Shown here: positions 8,485-18,218 of the stretch, piece by piece
Layout of the letters: every line of letters starts with the position of its first letter
Numbering within the stretch: the stretch's first letter is position 1
Assembly: GCF_001013475.1 (NCBI RefSeq)
Contig: NZ_JZEF01000006.1
Coordinates: 248,001 to 312,000 of the forward strand
DNA: 64,000 nt
Direction: 5' to 3'
Source: Xanthomonas arboricola pv. juglandis
GTDB lineage: Bacteria > Pseudomonadota > Gammaproteobacteria > Xanthomonadales > Xanthomonadaceae
Translations under genes and position numbers: made by a program
Notes under the pieces: model-generated
What the model was told of the DNA's origin: nothing
Databases searched by the model: none
What the model saw: the letters and a program-made list of their open reading frames with translations, nothing else

Positions 8485-9207
8485 ATGAGCCAACCCCAGC
8501 TTTCCGTCGTCGTCCCGGTGTTCAACGAGCGCGATAACGTCGCCGCCCTGGTCGGCGAGATCGTCGCCGCCTTGCGCGGGCTGGTGGCGTTCGAGATCGT
8601 CTATGTCGACGACCACTCGCGCGACGACACCCTGGCGGTGCTGCAAGGCCTGAAGACCACCACGCCGGAACTGCGCGTGCTGCATCACGTCACCCAGAGC
8701 GGCCAGAGCACGGCGGTGCGCAACGGCGTCAAGGCCGCGCGTGCGAGCTGGATCGCCACGCTCGACGGCGACGGCCAGAACGATCCGGCCGACATTCCCA
8801 AACTGCTGACCGCGCGCGCCAGCGCCGAGCCGCAGGTGAAGCTGTTCGCCGGCTGGCGGGTCAACCGCCAGGATTCGGGGTCCAAGCGCTGGGCCAGCAA
8901 GTGGGCCAACGCGATCCGTTCGCGCATGCTGCACGACAACACCCCCGATACCGGCTGCGGCATCAAACTGTTCGAGCGCGAGGCGTTCCTGGACCTGCCC
9001 TACTTCGATCATATGCACCGCTATCTGCCGGCGTTGATGCAGCGCGCCGGCTGGCGCACGGTGAGCGTGCCGGTGCATCACCGCCATCGCACCGCCGGCG
9101 TGTCCAAGTACAACAACCTCAATCGCGCGCTGGTCGGCATCCGCGACCTGCGCGGCGTGGCCTGGTTGATCACCCGCAGCAAGCGCACCGTGGTGCAGGA
9201 GCGCTGA
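8485..9207 (+). CDS. family 2 glycosyltransferase, polyprenyl-phosphate type
   Basis: The 240-residue protein is a GT-A fold glycosyltransferase similar to dolichyl/undecaprenyl-phosphate sugar transferases. It has the N-terminal LSVVVPVFNERDNVAALV, the VYVDDHSRDDT aspartates and the metal-binding TLDGDGQNDP. HRHRTAGVSKYN near the end is the QxxRW-equivalent region of this subfamily. It lacks the C-terminal membrane helices of ArnC-type enzymes, but the next gene overlaps its stop by one base and encodes a small membrane protein that could serve that purpose. The ATG at 8485 is the first in the frame. Confidence 0.85.
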   Translation: MSQPQLSVVVPVFNERDNVAALVGEIVAALRGLVAFEIVYVDDHSRDDTLAVLQGLKTTTPELRVLHHVTQSGQSTAVRNGVKAARASWIATLDGDGQNDPADIPKLLTARASAEPQVKLFAGWRVNRQDSGSKRWASKWANAIRSRMLHDNTPDTGCGIKLFEREAFLDLPYFDHMHRYLPALMQRAGWRTVSVPVHHRHRTAGVSKYNNLNRALVGIRDLRGVAWLITRSKRTVVQER

Positions 9208-9548
9208 TGGAACTGCATTGGCTGGATCAACCGCTGACCTGGCTGTACTGGACCGGGCTGCATGTCACCGGCTGGAAGCTGATCGGCTATGTGGGCGCAC
9301 TGATGTTCGGCGGCCGCTGGCTGGTGCAGTTTGTCGCTTCCAAGCGCGCCGGCAAGCCGGTGATCCCGCGCATGTTCTGGTACATGAGCGTGGTCGGCAG
9401 CCTGATGACGCTGAGCTATTTCGTGTTCTCGGCCAAGCAGGATTCGGTGGGCGTGCTGCAGAACCTGTTTCCGGCGTTTACCGCGTTCTACAGCCTGTAT
9501 CTGGATGTGAAGCATCGCGGCTGGAGGCGGGATCGGGCGGTGCATTGA
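9207..9548 (+). CDS. lipid A biosynthesis N-terminal-domain membrane protein
   Basis: The 113-residue protein matches the LABN domain family. It has about three membrane helices (TGWKLIGYVGALMFGGRWLV; MFWYMSVVGSLMTLSYFVFS; VLQNLFPAFTAFYSLYL) and the family motif RWLVQFVASKRAGKPVIPR. Its ATG overlaps the TGA of the GT2 gene. The pairing of a GT2 and a LABN protein is recurrent in Proteobacteria and suggests a membrane-bound polyprenyl-sugar synthesis unit acting on lipid A or another envelope glycolipid. The exact sugar is not deducible. Confidence 0.82.
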   Translation: MELHWLDQPLTWLYWTGLHVTGWKLIGYVGALMFGGRWLVQFVASKRAGKPVIPRMFWYMSVVGSLMTLSYFVFSAKQDSVGVLQNLFPAFTAFYSLYLDVKHRGWRRDRAVH

Positions 9549-9580
9549 GCGGGGATTGGGGAGTGGGGATTCGTAAACGC
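9549..9580. repeat. heptamer-type GGGGATT repeat after the LABN gene
   Basis: A short run of GGGGATTGGGGAGTGGGGAT directly follows the stop codon and continues into TCGTAAACGC. The same order of elements (GGGGAGT..GGGAAT..CGTAAAGC) occurs at 2727-2760, so both are members of one dispersed repeat family. No gene is visible in the following 200 bp before the transposase-like gene. Confidence 0.65.
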
Positions 9581-9798
9581 GGCACTCCTGCTCCACGTTT
9601 CCGGGCTTTGAGGCGATGCTGGTTGCTTAGCTGAGCTGATTGAGCGTGCTGCATTGACTCTGCTTTCGGTGGATAACGTCAGGGGCTCGCTAGCTGGGGT
9701 CAACGCGTTTTTTCGTACGTCGCGATGCGATGGTTACCGACCTGGGATGAGGCGCGTGGCCGATGCCGCGGCTGTTTGCTCATCGGCATGCTGTGCCT

Positions 9799-10332
9799 AT
9801 GTCCAACGCGCTCCTCCATCGTCCGTTGTCCGGGTCGGCACCGATTGCGGCGCATTGGTACCTGCAGCTGTACACGCATCAGCAGGTGCCGTTGTTTTCC
9901 GACTGGCGTTGCGCGCGAGCGGCAGCGGCCAGCCTTGCGGCGGCCGGTCATTGGCAGGGTGCGCAGTTGCTGTGCTGGGTGCTGCTGCCGGACAGTTGGT
10001 GCGCGCTGTTGCAGGCGCCTGGCAAGGCTGCGCTGCTGCAACTGGCCTCCCTCGCGCGACAGGCGGCTGCCGATGCGGTCAATCGTGCGCGCGGCCGTGG
10101 CGGGACGGTGTGGCAGCCGCAGATGCAGGCATCGGCGCTTGCGCCGACTGAGGACCACCGACAGTTCGCGCGCGCGCTGGTGGCGTTGCCAGTACGCGCA
10201 GGGCTGGCCGCGCAGATCGGTGGGTATCCGTACTGGGATGCGGTCTGGCTGTTGCACGGCCACGCTGCACACGGCACCGCGATTGCAGCGCCAGATGATC
10301 GCGCACGCATGCCGGGTCCGGGAGGCAGGTGA
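9799..10332 (+). CDS. degenerate REP-associated (Y1/RAYT-like) transposase protein
   Basis: The product (177 residues from this ATG) aligns by eye with RAYT/Y1 transposases: the opening AAHWYLQLYTHQQVPLF, a middle helix, QLLCWVLLPDSWCALLQ where the family has the metal-binding HUH strand (consensus PNHVHLL), a helix with N-R-A-R-G followed by TVWQ, and ALVALPVRAGLAAQIGGYPYWDAVW matching the family's NPVRAGLV..YPWSS block. The HUH histidines are absent (PDSWCAL), so it should not be catalytically active. The fold-level blocks are all retained without stops, which suggests decay in progress or domestication. Three 32-bp tandem repeats lie 80 bp downstream. An in-frame ATG at 9763 is an alternative start. 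Confidence 0.6.
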   Translation: MSNALLHRPLSGSAPIAAHWYLQLYTHQQVPLFSDWRCARAAAASLAAAGHWQGAQLLCWVLLPDSWCALLQAPGKAALLQLASLARQAAADAVNRARGRGGTVWQPQMQASALAPTEDHRQFARALVALPVRAGLAAQIGGYPYWDAVWLLHGHAAHGTAIAAPDDRARMPGPGGR

Positions 10333-10412
10333 CCGTGATCGCGTACATTCGTCCGGCTATTGATGCGCGTCTTCGCCTGTCAGCCTTGCAGGATATCGGT
10401 GCGAGCGACGTC

Positions 10413-10508
10413 TGCTCGATCAACATTTGACGTCCAGCGGCGCCTGCTCGATCAACGTCTGACGTCGAGCGGCATCTTTTCGGGCGACGTCTGACGTCGA
10501 CCGCCTAC
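10413..10508. repeat. three tandem 32-bp repeats with TGACGTC palindromic core
   Basis: Units lie at 10413-10444, 10445-10476 and 10477-10508. Units 1 and 2 are nearly identical (TGCTCGATCAAC.T.TGACGTC.AGCGGC) and unit 3 diverges in its first third. The core of unit 3 forms the perfect palindrome CGACGTC-T-GACGTCG (10485-10499) and unit 2 the shorter ACGTC-T-GACGT. The array sits between the RAYT-like gene and the convergent phosphomannomutase gene. It may be a RAYT-linked palindromic repeat or a tandem protein-binding array. The rest of 10333-10645 holds no gene that I can support. Confidence 0.8.
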
Positions 10509-10645
10509 GCCTGTCGGAGCGGGCCGCGCGCTGCGGTGATCGCCTGCATCTGCCAGCGCCGAGCACGGTGTGGTCGGCAGCTACGGCGCCGCGACCTGCC
10601 CTGCCGGTAAGCCGGCAGGGCAGTCGCCCATGACGCACCGGCCGG

Positions 10646-12991
10646 TCAAAATTCCAGTGGATGATCCGGCAGCAGGGCCTGCAACTGGCTGCGGAACAAC
10701 CCGCGAATCCGCTGCAGTGCGTCTTCGGTATCGGCCTCGAAGCGCAGCACCAGGATCGGCGTGGTGTTGGAGGCACGCACCAGGCCCCAGCCGTCGGCGA
10801 AGTCCGCACGCAGCCCGTCGATCGTCGACAGCCGCGCCGACTCGAACGGCGATTCCTCACCAGCCTGGGCACGCTCGACAATGCGCGCGACCAGCGCGTG
10901 CGCATCGCCATCCACCGGCACCTTGATTTCCGGGGTGGACACGCTTTCGGGCAGGGCGTCCAACACCTCCGACGGGGTTTCCTCGCGCTGGGCCAGGATT
11001 TCCAGCAGGCGTGCGGCCGCATAGATGCCGTCGTCGAAACCGTACCAGCGCTCCTTGAAGAAGAAGTGCCCGCTCATCTCGCCAGCCAGTTCGGCGTCGG
11101 TCTCGCGCATCTTGGCCTTGATCAGCGAGTGCCCGGTCTTCCACATCAACGGGCTGCCGCCGTTGCGCAGCACGTGATCGGACAACTTGCCGGTGCACTT
11201 GACGTCGTAGATCACCAGCGCGCCGGGATTGCGCTGCAGCACATCGGCAGCGAACAGCATCAGCAGACGGTCTGGGAACACCATGGCACCTTGCTTGGTG
11301 ACCACGCCCAGACGATCGGCATCGCCATCGAAGGCCACGCCGATGTCGGCATCGAAGCGCTGCACCATCTTGACCAGGTCGTCGAGGTTGTGCGGCTCGC
11401 TCGGGTCGGGATGATGATTGGGGAAGGTGCCGTCGATCTCGCAATACAGCGGGATGACCTCGGCGCCGATCGCTTCCAGCAGGCGCGGTGCGATATCGCC
11501 GGCCACGCCGTTGCCGGCATCCACCACCACCTTGATCGGGCGGTCCAGTTGCACGTCGTCGGCGATGCGCTGGATGTAGGCGTCGCTGATGTCGCGCTGT
11601 TCCAGATCGCCAGGCGTTGCCGCGGTATGCAGGCGGCCTTCGTTGATGCGCTGGTGCAGTTCGGCGATCGCCGCCCCGGACAGGGTCTCGCCACCGATCA
11701 CGATCTTGAAGCCGTTGTAGTCGGGCGGATTGTGGCTGCCGGTGACCGCCACGCAGCTGCCGGCGCGTAGTTCGTAGGCGCCGAAGTACACCACCGGGGT
11801 GGGCGCCAGGCCGATGTCGATCACCTGGCAGCCGGCGCGACGCAGGCCGTCGATCAGGCCATTGGCGAGCTCCGGGCCCGACAGCCGTCCATCGCGGCCG
11901 ACCACCACCTCGCGCAGGCCCTGCGCCTGCATCACGCTACCGATGGCCTGGCCGATCAACGCGGCGACGCCGGGGTTGAGGTCCTTGCCGACCACGCCAC
12001 GGATGTCGTAGGCGCGGAACATCTCGGTGGCGACCTGCACGGCCGGCACCAGCGCCGGCGGCGCTGGCGGCACATCTGCCTCCAGCGCGCGCGCTTGGCT
12101 GGCAAGGCTGGCGTCGTGCTGCAGGCTCTGGCTGAAGGTGGGCTCGTCGGCGGTCGGCTCGCCGGCCACGCGGCGACGCGGCAAGGCGACGCGGCCACGG
12201 CTGGCCAGCACCAACAGCACGGCGATGACGAGCAGCAGCGCGGCCACGATCGCACAGCCCACGGCGCCCAGACCCAGCGGGCCGTCATCGCGTTGCGGCA
12301 CCGCGGCGGCCACGCGCAGGCCGCTGTTGCCCAATGGCCTGGCCAGGGTTTCGGCGGCATCGGCCAGCACCGCATCGCCTTGCTGGGCGACGTTGTAGCT
12401 GCCCTGGCGCAAGGCCAGGTACGCGCTGCCGGGCACTGCGATCGCATCCAGCGGGCCGGTCAGACGCAACAACGGCAGCCGCGCGTACGCCACCGCCGGC
12501 TGCGCGCCCAGGCGCACCGCTGCCGCCACGCCGAGACGGACCTGCTTGGCATCGCGCACCACGTGCACCTGCGCACGCTCGGCCACCAGTGCCGACTCGA
12601 GCAGGCTCAGCCGCGCGTAGCCGAAGTCCTTGGGATTGTCGTAGGCGGCAGCGAGGTCGCCGGACAGGACCTGCACATCCTCGGCGCCCTTGAAGCGCTC
12701 GCGGATGCTTGAGGCGGCCGCCAGCGCGTCGCCATTGGCCAACGCGGCGATGACCTGTGGCTGCTTGAGCACGGCGTCGAGCTGGCTGGCCTGCTGGGCC
12801 ATGGCTCGGCTGATGTCCTGCACGGCGCGGTCGCGCGCCTGTTCCAGCTCCTGCGCAACCGCATCCTGGCGCCATTGCGTGTAGCTGCTCCAGCCGAACC
12901 AGGCAGCCAGCAGCACCAATACCCCCCCCAACACCGGACCACTCGTACGCACGCTGGACATCGACTGCCTGCGCTCGTTCGCCTTGCTCAT
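10646..12991 (-). CDS. phosphomannomutase/phosphoglucomutase with membrane-anchored N-terminal extension
   Basis: The last 450 residues form an AlgC/XanA-type alpha-D-phosphohexomutase that interconverts hexose 6- and 1-phosphates for xanthan, LPS and nucleotide sugars. The catalytic serine loop is VAVTGSHNPPDYNG (Ser about residue 416), the metal loop is FDGDADRLG, and the sugar-binding GEMSGH and the C-terminal phosphate loop are present. The first 330 residues are unusual: a membrane helix (VLGGVLVLLAAWFGW), a long Ala/Gln-rich probably periplasmic region, a second helix (VGCAIVAALLLVIAVLLVLAS), then the enzyme. ATG 12991 follows GGGGGACGTCAC, so it is preferred over the frame start at 13033. 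It lies 13 nt after dut. Confidence 0.88.
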   Translation of the reverse strand: MSKANERRQSMSSVRTSGPVLGGVLVLLAAWFGWSSYTQWRQDAVAQELEQARDRAVQDISRAMAQQASQLDAVLKQPQVIAALANGDALAAASSIRERFKGAEDVQVLSGDLAAAYDNPKDFGYARLSLLESALVAERAQVHVVRDAKQVRLGVAAAVRLGAQPAVAYARLPLLRLTGPLDAIAVPGSAYLALRQGSYNVAQQGDAVLADAAETLARPLGNSGLRVAAAVPQRDDGPLGLGAVGCAIVAALLLVIAVLLVLASRGRVALPRRRVAGEPTADEPTFSQSLQHDASLASQARALEADVPPAPPALVPAVQVATEMFRAYDIRGVVGKDLNPGVAALIGQAIGSVMQAQGLREVVVGRDGRLSGPELANGLIDGLRRAGCQVIDIGLAPTPVVYFGAYELRAGSCVAVTGSHNPPDYNGFKIVIGGETLSGAAIAELHQRINEGRLHTAATPGDLEQRDISDAYIQRIADDVQLDRPIKVVVDAGNGVAGDIAPRLLEAIGAEVIPLYCEIDGTFPNHHPDPSEPHNLDDLVKMVQRFDADIGVAFDGDADRLGVVTKQGAMVFPDRLLMLFAADVLQRNPGALVIYDVKCTGKLSDHVLRNGGSPLMWKTGHSLIKAKMRETDAELAGEMSGHFFFKERWYGFDDGIYAAARLLEILAQREETPSEVLDALPESVSTPEIKVPVDGDAHALVARIVERAQAGEESPFESARLSTIDGLRADFADGWGLVRASNTTPILVLRFEADTEDALQRIRGLFRSQLQALLPDHPLEF

Positions 12992-13004
12992 GTGACGTCC
13001 CCCG

Positions 13005-13472
13005 TCAGCGCACGCCGGTGTGGCCGAATCCACCCGCTCCCCGCGCGCTGTCGACGAAAGTATCCACCACTTGCAAGCCCACGCGCACGATCGGCAGGAT
13101 CACCAGCTGGGCGATGCGGTCGCCCGGCTCGATGGTGAAGGCCTCACGGCCGCGATTCCAGGTACTGATCAGCAGCGGCCCTTGGTAATCGGCATCGATG
13201 AGTCCGGTGCCGTTACCGAGCACGATGCCGTGGCGATGGCCCAGGCCCGAGCGCGGCAGGATCACCGCGCACAGCTGCGGGTCGGCCAGATGGATGGCGA
13301 TGCCGCTGGGAATCAGCGCCGCATCGCCGGGCTCCAGTGTCATCGGCGCTTCCAGCGCCGCGCGCAGGTCCATGCCGGCGCTGGCGTCGGTGGCGTAGGC
13401 CGGCAGCGGCCACAGATCGCCAAAGCGCGGGTCGAGCAGCTTCACCTGCAAGGACTGGGTCGGGGTGCTCAT
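13005..13472 (-). CDS. dut: deoxyuridine 5'-triphosphate nucleotidohydrolase
   Basis: dUTPase (155 residues) hydrolyses dUTP to dUMP and pyrophosphate, keeping uracil out of DNA. All five trimeric dUTPase motifs are present: [29 protein letters not shown] with the catalytic aspartate, [11 protein letters not shown], and the C-terminal [10 protein letters not shown]. The start ATG at 13472 overlaps the coaBC stop by 4 nt; the much longer open frame reaching 14687 is a coaBC shadow. The dut-coaBC arrangement is common in Proteobacteria. Confidence 0.96.
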   Translation of the reverse strand: MSTPTQSLQVKLLDPRFGDLWPLPAYATDASAGMDLRAALEAPMTLEPGDAALIPSGIAIHLADPQLCAVILPRSGLGHRHGIVLGNGTGLIDADYQGPLLISTWNRGREAFTIEPGDRIAQLVILPIVRVGLQVVDTFVDSARGAGGFGHTGVR

Positions 13473-14737
13473 GCCTGCAATCTCTCCGCGATCAGGGCCA
13501 ACAGCTGGTCGGCCAGTTCGGTCTTGCTGCTGCTGGGGAAGGCGCGCTCGCCGCCCTGCCAGTAGGCGGTGGCGGCGTTGTTGTCGCTTTCGAAGCCGCC
13601 GCCCTCGATCCCCACCTGGTTGGCGATGATCAGGTCCAGCCGCTTGGCGGCCAGCTTGCCACGCGCGTAATGCTCCACGTCGTGCGTTTCGGCGGCAAAG
13701 CCGACCACCAGCTTCAGCGCGCCGGTCTGCGCGGCGACCTCGGCCAGGATGTCCGGGGTGCGCACCAGCTCCAGGGTCAGCGTCTCGCCGGTCTTCTTGA
13801 TCTTCTGCGCGACCACCCGCTTGGGGGTGTAGTCGGCCACTGCGGCGGCGCCGATGTAGATGTCGGCCGGGAACGCACCCAGCACCGCATCGCGCATCTG
13901 CGCAGCCGAGCGCACGTCGATCCGCCGCACCCCGGCCGGGGTGGTCTGGTGCACCGGGCCGCTGACCAGCACCACCTCGGCGCCCTGGCTGGCGGCGGCA
14001 GCGGCCAGGGCATAGCCCATCTTGCCGCTGCTGCGGTTGCCCACGTAGCGCACCGGGTCCAGGTCCTCGAAGGTGGGGCCGGCGCTGATGACGATACGCA
14101 GGCCGTCCAGTTGCGCGCTGCTGGGCACGAACGCCGGGGCGGCAGCAGCCTTGGAGGCGAGCGGCGCGGCGATGCCGGCACCACCGGCCAGGGCGGCGAT
14201 GATCGCCGCCGGCTCGGCCAGCCGGCCGGGGCCGGACTCGCCTTCGGCCAGCGGGCCGTCCTCGGGACCGACCACGCGCACGCCGCGTGCGGACAGGGTC
14301 GCCACATTCGCCTGCGTGGCCGGGTGCAGCCACATGCGGTGGTTCATTGCCGGGGCCACGGTCAGCGGCGCGGTGGTGGCCAGGCACAGCGTGCTGACCA
14401 GATCGTCGGCCAGGCCGTGGGCCAGCCGCGCCAGCAGGTCGGCGGTGGCCGGAGCGACGATCACCTGATCGGCCCAGCGCGCCAGTTCGATATGTCCCAT
14501 CGCCTGCTCGGCGGCGCTGTCCCACAACGTGGTGCGGGTGGGCTGCCCGGACAGGGCCTGGAAGCTGAGCGGGGTGACGAATTGTTGCGCGCCGCTGGTC
14601 ATGGCGACCTGCACCTGCGCACCGGCGTCGCGCAGGCGACGGACCAGTTCGAGCGATTTGTAAGCGGCAATGCCTCCGCCGACGCACAGCAGCAAGCGCT
14701 GTCCGTCCAGGGGGCGGGCCTGAGTGGAGCCGATCAC
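13469..14737 (-). CDS. coaBC: bifunctional phosphopantothenoylcysteine decarboxylase / phosphopantothenate-cysteine ligase
   Basis: CoaBC (422 residues) performs two coenzyme A steps: CTP-dependent ligation of cysteine to 4'-phosphopantothenate and FMN-dependent decarboxylation. The N-terminal CoaC half has [16 protein letters not shown] and the PAMNHRMW active-site motif. The C-terminal CoaB half carries [20 protein letters not shown] and [10 protein letters not shown], followed by the KIKKTG nucleotide-binding lysines. It is upstream of dut with a 4-nt overlap and divergent from radC. Confidence 0.95.
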   Translation of the reverse strand: MIGSTQARPLDGQRLLLCVGGGIAAYKSLELVRRLRDAGAQVQVAMTSGAQQFVTPLSFQALSGQPTRTTLWDSAAEQAMGHIELARWADQVIVAPATADLLARLAHGLADDLVSTLCLATTAPLTVAPAMNHRMWLHPATQANVATLSARGVRVVGPEDGPLAEGESGPGRLAEPAAIIAALAGGAGIAAPLASKAAAAPAFVPSSAQLDGLRIVISAGPTFEDLDPVRYVGNRSSGKMGYALAAAAASQGAEVVLVSGPVHQTTPAGVRRIDVRSAAQMRDAVLGAFPADIYIGAAAVADYTPKRVVAQKIKKTGETLTLELVRTPDILAEVAAQTGALKLVVGFAAETHDVEHYARGKLAAKRLDLIIANQVGIEGGGFESDNNAATAYWQGGERAFPSSSKTELADQLLALIAERLQA

Positions 14738-14833
14738 GTCGGAGTCGTCCTACGGTTACAAGGACAACTAGATTAGCCGATGCCCCCGTCCGGCCTGATA
14801 GGCGTGAGCGATGAGCACCGGCAATCTCGCCAT

Positions 14834-15511
14834 ATGCACATTCACGACTGGCCCACCCACGAACGCCCGCGCGAGAAACTTCTGGCGCGCGGGGCGCCTG
14901 CCCTGTCCGATGCCGAGCTGCTGGCGATCTTTGTCGGCTCCGGCCTGCGCGGCCAGGACGCCGTCCAGACCGGACGCAATCTGCTGCTGCGCCACGGCCC
15001 GCTGCGCGTGCTGCTGGATCGCACGGCGCCCGCCCTGGCGCGCCTGCCCGGCCTGGGTCCGGCCTCGGCCTGCAAGCTCAGTGCGGCGCTGGAACTGGCG
15101 CACCGCCACCTGCTGAGCGCACTGGAACGCGGCGACGCACTCAGCGACCCGCCCAGCGTCGGCCGCTACTTCTCGCAGCGGCTGCGTGCGCGCCCCTACG
15201 AGGTATTCGCGGTGCTGTACCTGGACACCCGCCATCACGCCATCGCCTTCGAGGAAGTGTTCACCGGCACCATCGACGGGGCCGACATCCACCCGCGCGA
15301 AGTGGTGCGGCGGGCGCTACTGCACAACGCCGCGGCGGTGATCGTCGGGCACAACCACCCTTCAGGCAATCCGGAGCCGTCCGAGGCCGACCGCGCGGTC
15401 ACCCGGCGCCTGCTGGGTGCATTTGAGCTGGTGGATATCCGCCTGCTGGACCACTTCGTGATCGGTGACGGGCGTCCGGTCTCGCTGGCCGAGCGCGGCT
15501 GGCTGGGATGA
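14834..15511 (+). CDS. radC: RadC family JAB/MPN-domain protein
   Basis: The 225-residue protein has an N-terminal UPF0758 segment ([20 protein letters not shown]), a helix-hairpin-helix ([18 protein letters not shown]) and a C-terminal JAB1/MPN metalloprotease-like domain with the full [14 protein letters not shown] metal signature. RadC proteins were once linked to DNA repair, but that role is disputed. The start is set at ATG 14834 ([12 protein letters not shown]); the frame extends to 14780 without a better site. It is divergent from coaBC. Confidence 0.9.
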   Translation: MHIHDWPTHERPREKLLARGAPALSDAELLAIFVGSGLRGQDAVQTGRNLLLRHGPLRVLLDRTAPALARLPGLGPASACKLSAALELAHRHLLSALERGDALSDPPSVGRYFSQRLRARPYEVFAVLYLDTRHHAIAFEEVFTGTIDGADIHPREVVRRALLHNAAAVIVGHNHPSGNPEPSEADRAVTRRLLGAFELVDIRLLDHFVIGDGRPVSLAERGWLG

Positions 15512-15597
15512 GCGCGTGGCGGTGACCTGAACCGTCGGCCCGACCCCGGGGCGCGCGGTCGGGTAAAATCGGTGGTTTCGTTCCAAGCAGATCCCAC

Positions 15598-17286
15598 GTG
15601 AAAGCCCAACTCCGCGCACTGATCGGCCAAGGCATTGAAGCCTTGCGCGCCAACGGCACCCTGCCTGCCGACACCCTGCCGCCGGATTTTGTGGTCGAGC
15701 GGCCCAAGACGCGCGAGCACGGCGACTTCGCCACCAATGCCGCGATGCTGCTGGCCAAGCCGGCGCGCAGCAACCCGCGCGCGCTGGCCCAGGCGCTGGT
15801 CGCCGCATTGCCGGCCAGCGACGACGTGGCCAAGGTGGAGATCGCCGGCCCGGGCTTCATCAATTTCCATCTCGCCCCCACCGCCTACCAGCGCGAAGTG
15901 GCGCATGTGCTCAAGCAGGGCCACGACTACGGCCGCGGGCTGGCCGGCAACGGCCGCTCGGTGGGCGTGGAATACGTGTCGGCCAATCCGACCGGCCCGC
16001 TGCACGTCGGCCACGGCCGCGCCGCGGCGATCGGCGACAGCCTGGCGCGCGTGCTCGATGCCAACGGCTGGAACGTCAAGCGCGAGTTCTACTACAACGA
16101 TGCCGGCGTGCAGATCGAGAACCTGGCCCTGTCGGTGCAGGCGCGCGCGCAGGGGCTCACCCCCGACAGCGACGGCTGGCCGGAGAACGGCTACCGCGGC
16201 GACTACATCGCCGATGTGGCCACCGCCTACCTGGCCGGCGACACCGTCGACCTGGAAGGCCACCTGGTCACCGGCGGCAAGGACCCTGCCGACTTCGACG
16301 CGATCCGCCGCTTCGCCGTGGCCTACCTGCGTAACGAGCAGAACCACGACTTGGCCGCGTTCCGCGTCGATTTCGATATCTATTTCCTGGAAAGCTCGCT
16401 GTACAAGGACGGCAAGGTCGAAGAGGCGGTGCAGAAGCTGATCGCCTCCGGCCATACCTACGAGGAAGGCGGCGCGTTGTGGTTGAAGTCCACCGACTTC
16501 GGCGACGACAAGGACCGGGTGATGCGCAAGTCCGACGGCACCTACACCTACTTCGTGCCGGACGTGGCCTATCACCTGACCAAGTGGCAGCGCGGCTACG
16601 AGCGCGCGATCACCGAGCTGGGGGCCGATCACCACGGCTCGCTGACGCGCGTGCGCGCCGGCCTGCAGGCGCTGGAACTGGGCATCCCGCAAGGCTGGCC
16701 GGAGTACGTGCTGCACCAGATGGTCACGGTGATGCGCGGCGGCGAGGAAGTGAAACTGTCCAAGCGTGCCGGCAGCTACGTCACCCTGCGCGATCTGATC
16801 GAGGAAACCAGCGCCGATGCGGTGCGCTGGTTCCTGATCGCGCGCAAGCCCGACTCGCAGCTCACCTTCGACATCGACCTGGCGCGGCAGCAGAGCAACG
16901 ACAACCCGGTGTTCTACGTGCAGTACGCGCATGCCCGCGTCTGCAGCGTGCTGCGGCAGGCGCAGGAGAAGGGCTACAAGTACGAGCAGGCGCACGGATT
17001 GGCCGAGCTGGCGCGCCTGGACGACGAGCATTCGCTCAACGTCATGGTCGAGCTGTCGCGCTATGCGGAGGTGGTGGAAATCGCCGGGCAGACGCTGGAG
17101 CCGTACCAGATCGCGCAATACCTGCGTGAATTGGCGCACGCCTTCCACACGTGGTATCACAACACCAAACTGCTGGTGGACGATGCCGCAGAGCGCGACG
17201 CCAAGCTCACCCTCGCCGTCGCCACGCAACAGGTGCTTGCCAACGGCCTGGAACTGCTTGGCGTCAGCGCCCCAGAAAAGATGTAA
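15598..17286 (+). CDS. argS: arginyl-tRNA synthetase
   Basis: ArgRS (562 residues) charges tRNA-Arg. It has the N-terminal additional domain ([18 protein letters not shown]), the class I HIGH signature as [14 protein letters not shown], and a KMSKS-like [12 protein letters not shown], followed by the helical anticodon-binding domain ending [18 protein letters not shown]. The start is a GTG at 15598. A possible promoter with -10 TAAAAT (15564-15569) precedes it. The next gene (SPOR) begins 45 nt downstream, the usual order in Xanthomonadaceae. Confidence 0.96.
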   Translation: MKAQLRALIGQGIEALRANGTLPADTLPPDFVVERPKTREHGDFATNAAMLLAKPARSNPRALAQALVAALPASDDVAKVEIAGPGFINFHLAPTAYQREVAHVLKQGHDYGRGLAGNGRSVGVEYVSANPTGPLHVGHGRAAAIGDSLARVLDANGWNVKREFYYNDAGVQIENLALSVQARAQGLTPDSDGWPENGYRGDYIADVATAYLAGDTVDLEGHLVTGGKDPADFDAIRRFAVAYLRNEQNHDLAAFRVDFDIYFLESSLYKDGKVEEAVQKLIASGHTYEEGGALWLKSTDFGDDKDRVMRKSDGTYTYFVPDVAYHLTKWQRGYERAITELGADHHGSLTRVRAGLQALELGIPQGWPEYVLHQMVTVMRGGEEVKLSKRAGSYVTLRDLIEETSADAVRWFLIARKPDSQLTFDIDLARQQSNDNPVFYVQYAHARVCSVLRQAQEKGYKYEQAHGLAELARLDDEHSLNVMVELSRYAEVVEIAGQTLEPYQIAQYLRELAHAFHTWYHNTKLLVDDAAERDAKLTLAVATQQVLANGLELLGVSAPEKM

Positions 17287-17331
17287 GCCGAGCCGCATGG
17301 CCCGCAACGACGTGATTCGGAGAAGTGGTAG

Positions 17332-18213
17332 ATGGCAGCACGACGCGGTAAGAGTCAGGCGCGACGCAACACCAGCAATGGCACCCCCGGTTGGGTGTGG
17401 TTGGTGGCGGGCGCTGCGATTGCGGCAGTGATCTTTCTGGCCGCGCCCAACCTGTTCAAGAAGGACGGCGACGGCTTCCTGCGCGTAGGCCCACGCGCCA
17501 ACCCCGACGCACAGCCCGAGCCGGTGGCCGATGCCGACGTGGATACGCCGGCCGAGCTGCCCAAGCCCAGCGCGCAACCGCCCAAGCCGCAGGCCAAGCC
17601 GGGCGATGCGCAGACCCAGTACGACTTCTATACCTTGCTGCCCGGCAAGGAAGTACAGATGTCAGATGCCGAACTGGCGGCCAGCGCGCGCGCCGAGGAA
17701 GCTGCACGTGCGCGCGCCGCATTGGAAGGCAAGCCGGTCGCGCCTGCACCGGGTGCGAGTGTGGCGGCAGCCACGCCGGCCGCCAGCGTGCCGGTCCCGG
17801 TGACCGAAACAGCCGCCAGCGCGCCGAAGCCATTGGCCGAGACCGCCCCGGCACGCCCGGCCGCCACCCCGGCCCCGGCCAGCACTGCGGCACTGAGCAC
17901 GCCGGCTGCAACCGCTGCGCCGAAGCCGGCAGCGACGGCAGCAGCTGCCACCCCGGCAGCTGCCTCTGCAGTGACCGACAACACCCGCTACATCCTGCAG
18001 GCCGGCTCGTTCGGCGCCTCCGGCGATGCCGAATCGACCAAGGCCAAGCTGGCGATGATGGGCCTGGCCGCACGCGTGGAGTCGGCCGACATCAGCGGCA
18101 AGACCGTCTACCGCGTACGCATGGGGCCGTACGGCAGCGCCAGCGAACTGGCCGAAGCCAAGCAGAAGCTGACCGGTAGCGGCTTGCCCGCCATCGCGAT
18201 CAAGGCACAGTAG
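17332..18213 (+). CDS. SPOR-domain inner-membrane protein (FtsN/DedD-like)
   Basis: The 293-residue protein has a short basic cytoplasmic tail (RRGKSQARRNTSNG), one membrane helix (VWLVAGAAIAAVIFLAAPNLF), a long Ala/Pro-rich periplasmic linker of about 170 residues, and a C-terminal SPOR domain (YILQAGSFGASGDAES ... VYRVRMGPYGS) that binds glycan strands lacking stem peptides at the division septum. The layout resembles FtsN and DedD. Position directly after argS matches the family context in related genomes. Low-complexity linker codons are strongly GC-biased. Confidence 0.85.
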   Translation: MAARRGKSQARRNTSNGTPGWVWLVAGAAIAAVIFLAAPNLFKKDGDGFLRVGPRANPDAQPEPVADADVDTPAELPKPSAQPPKPQAKPGDAQTQYDFYTLLPGKEVQMSDAELAASARAEEAARARAALEGKPVAPAPGASVAAATPAASVPVPVTETAASAPKPLAETAPARPAATPAPASTAALSTPAATAAPKPAATAAAATPAAASAVTDNTRYILQAGSFGASGDAESTKAKLAMMGLAARVESADISGKTVYRVRMGPYGSASELAEAKQKLTGSGLPAIAIKAQ

Positions 18214-18218
18214 CCGCC

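Noticed and set aside
10413..10508. Possible CRISPR-like array
   Set aside because: Only three contiguous units with no spacers and no cas genes; units differ and are adjacent, so it is a tandem repeat.
10661..11770. Long plus-strand open frames opposite the phosphomannomutase gene
   Set aside because: They are GC-driven shadows; the minus-strand frame has all catalytic motifs.
13005..14687. 560-residue Arg-rich frame leading into dut
   Set aside because: Only the last 155 residues match dUTPase; the upstream part is a frame shadow of coaBC.
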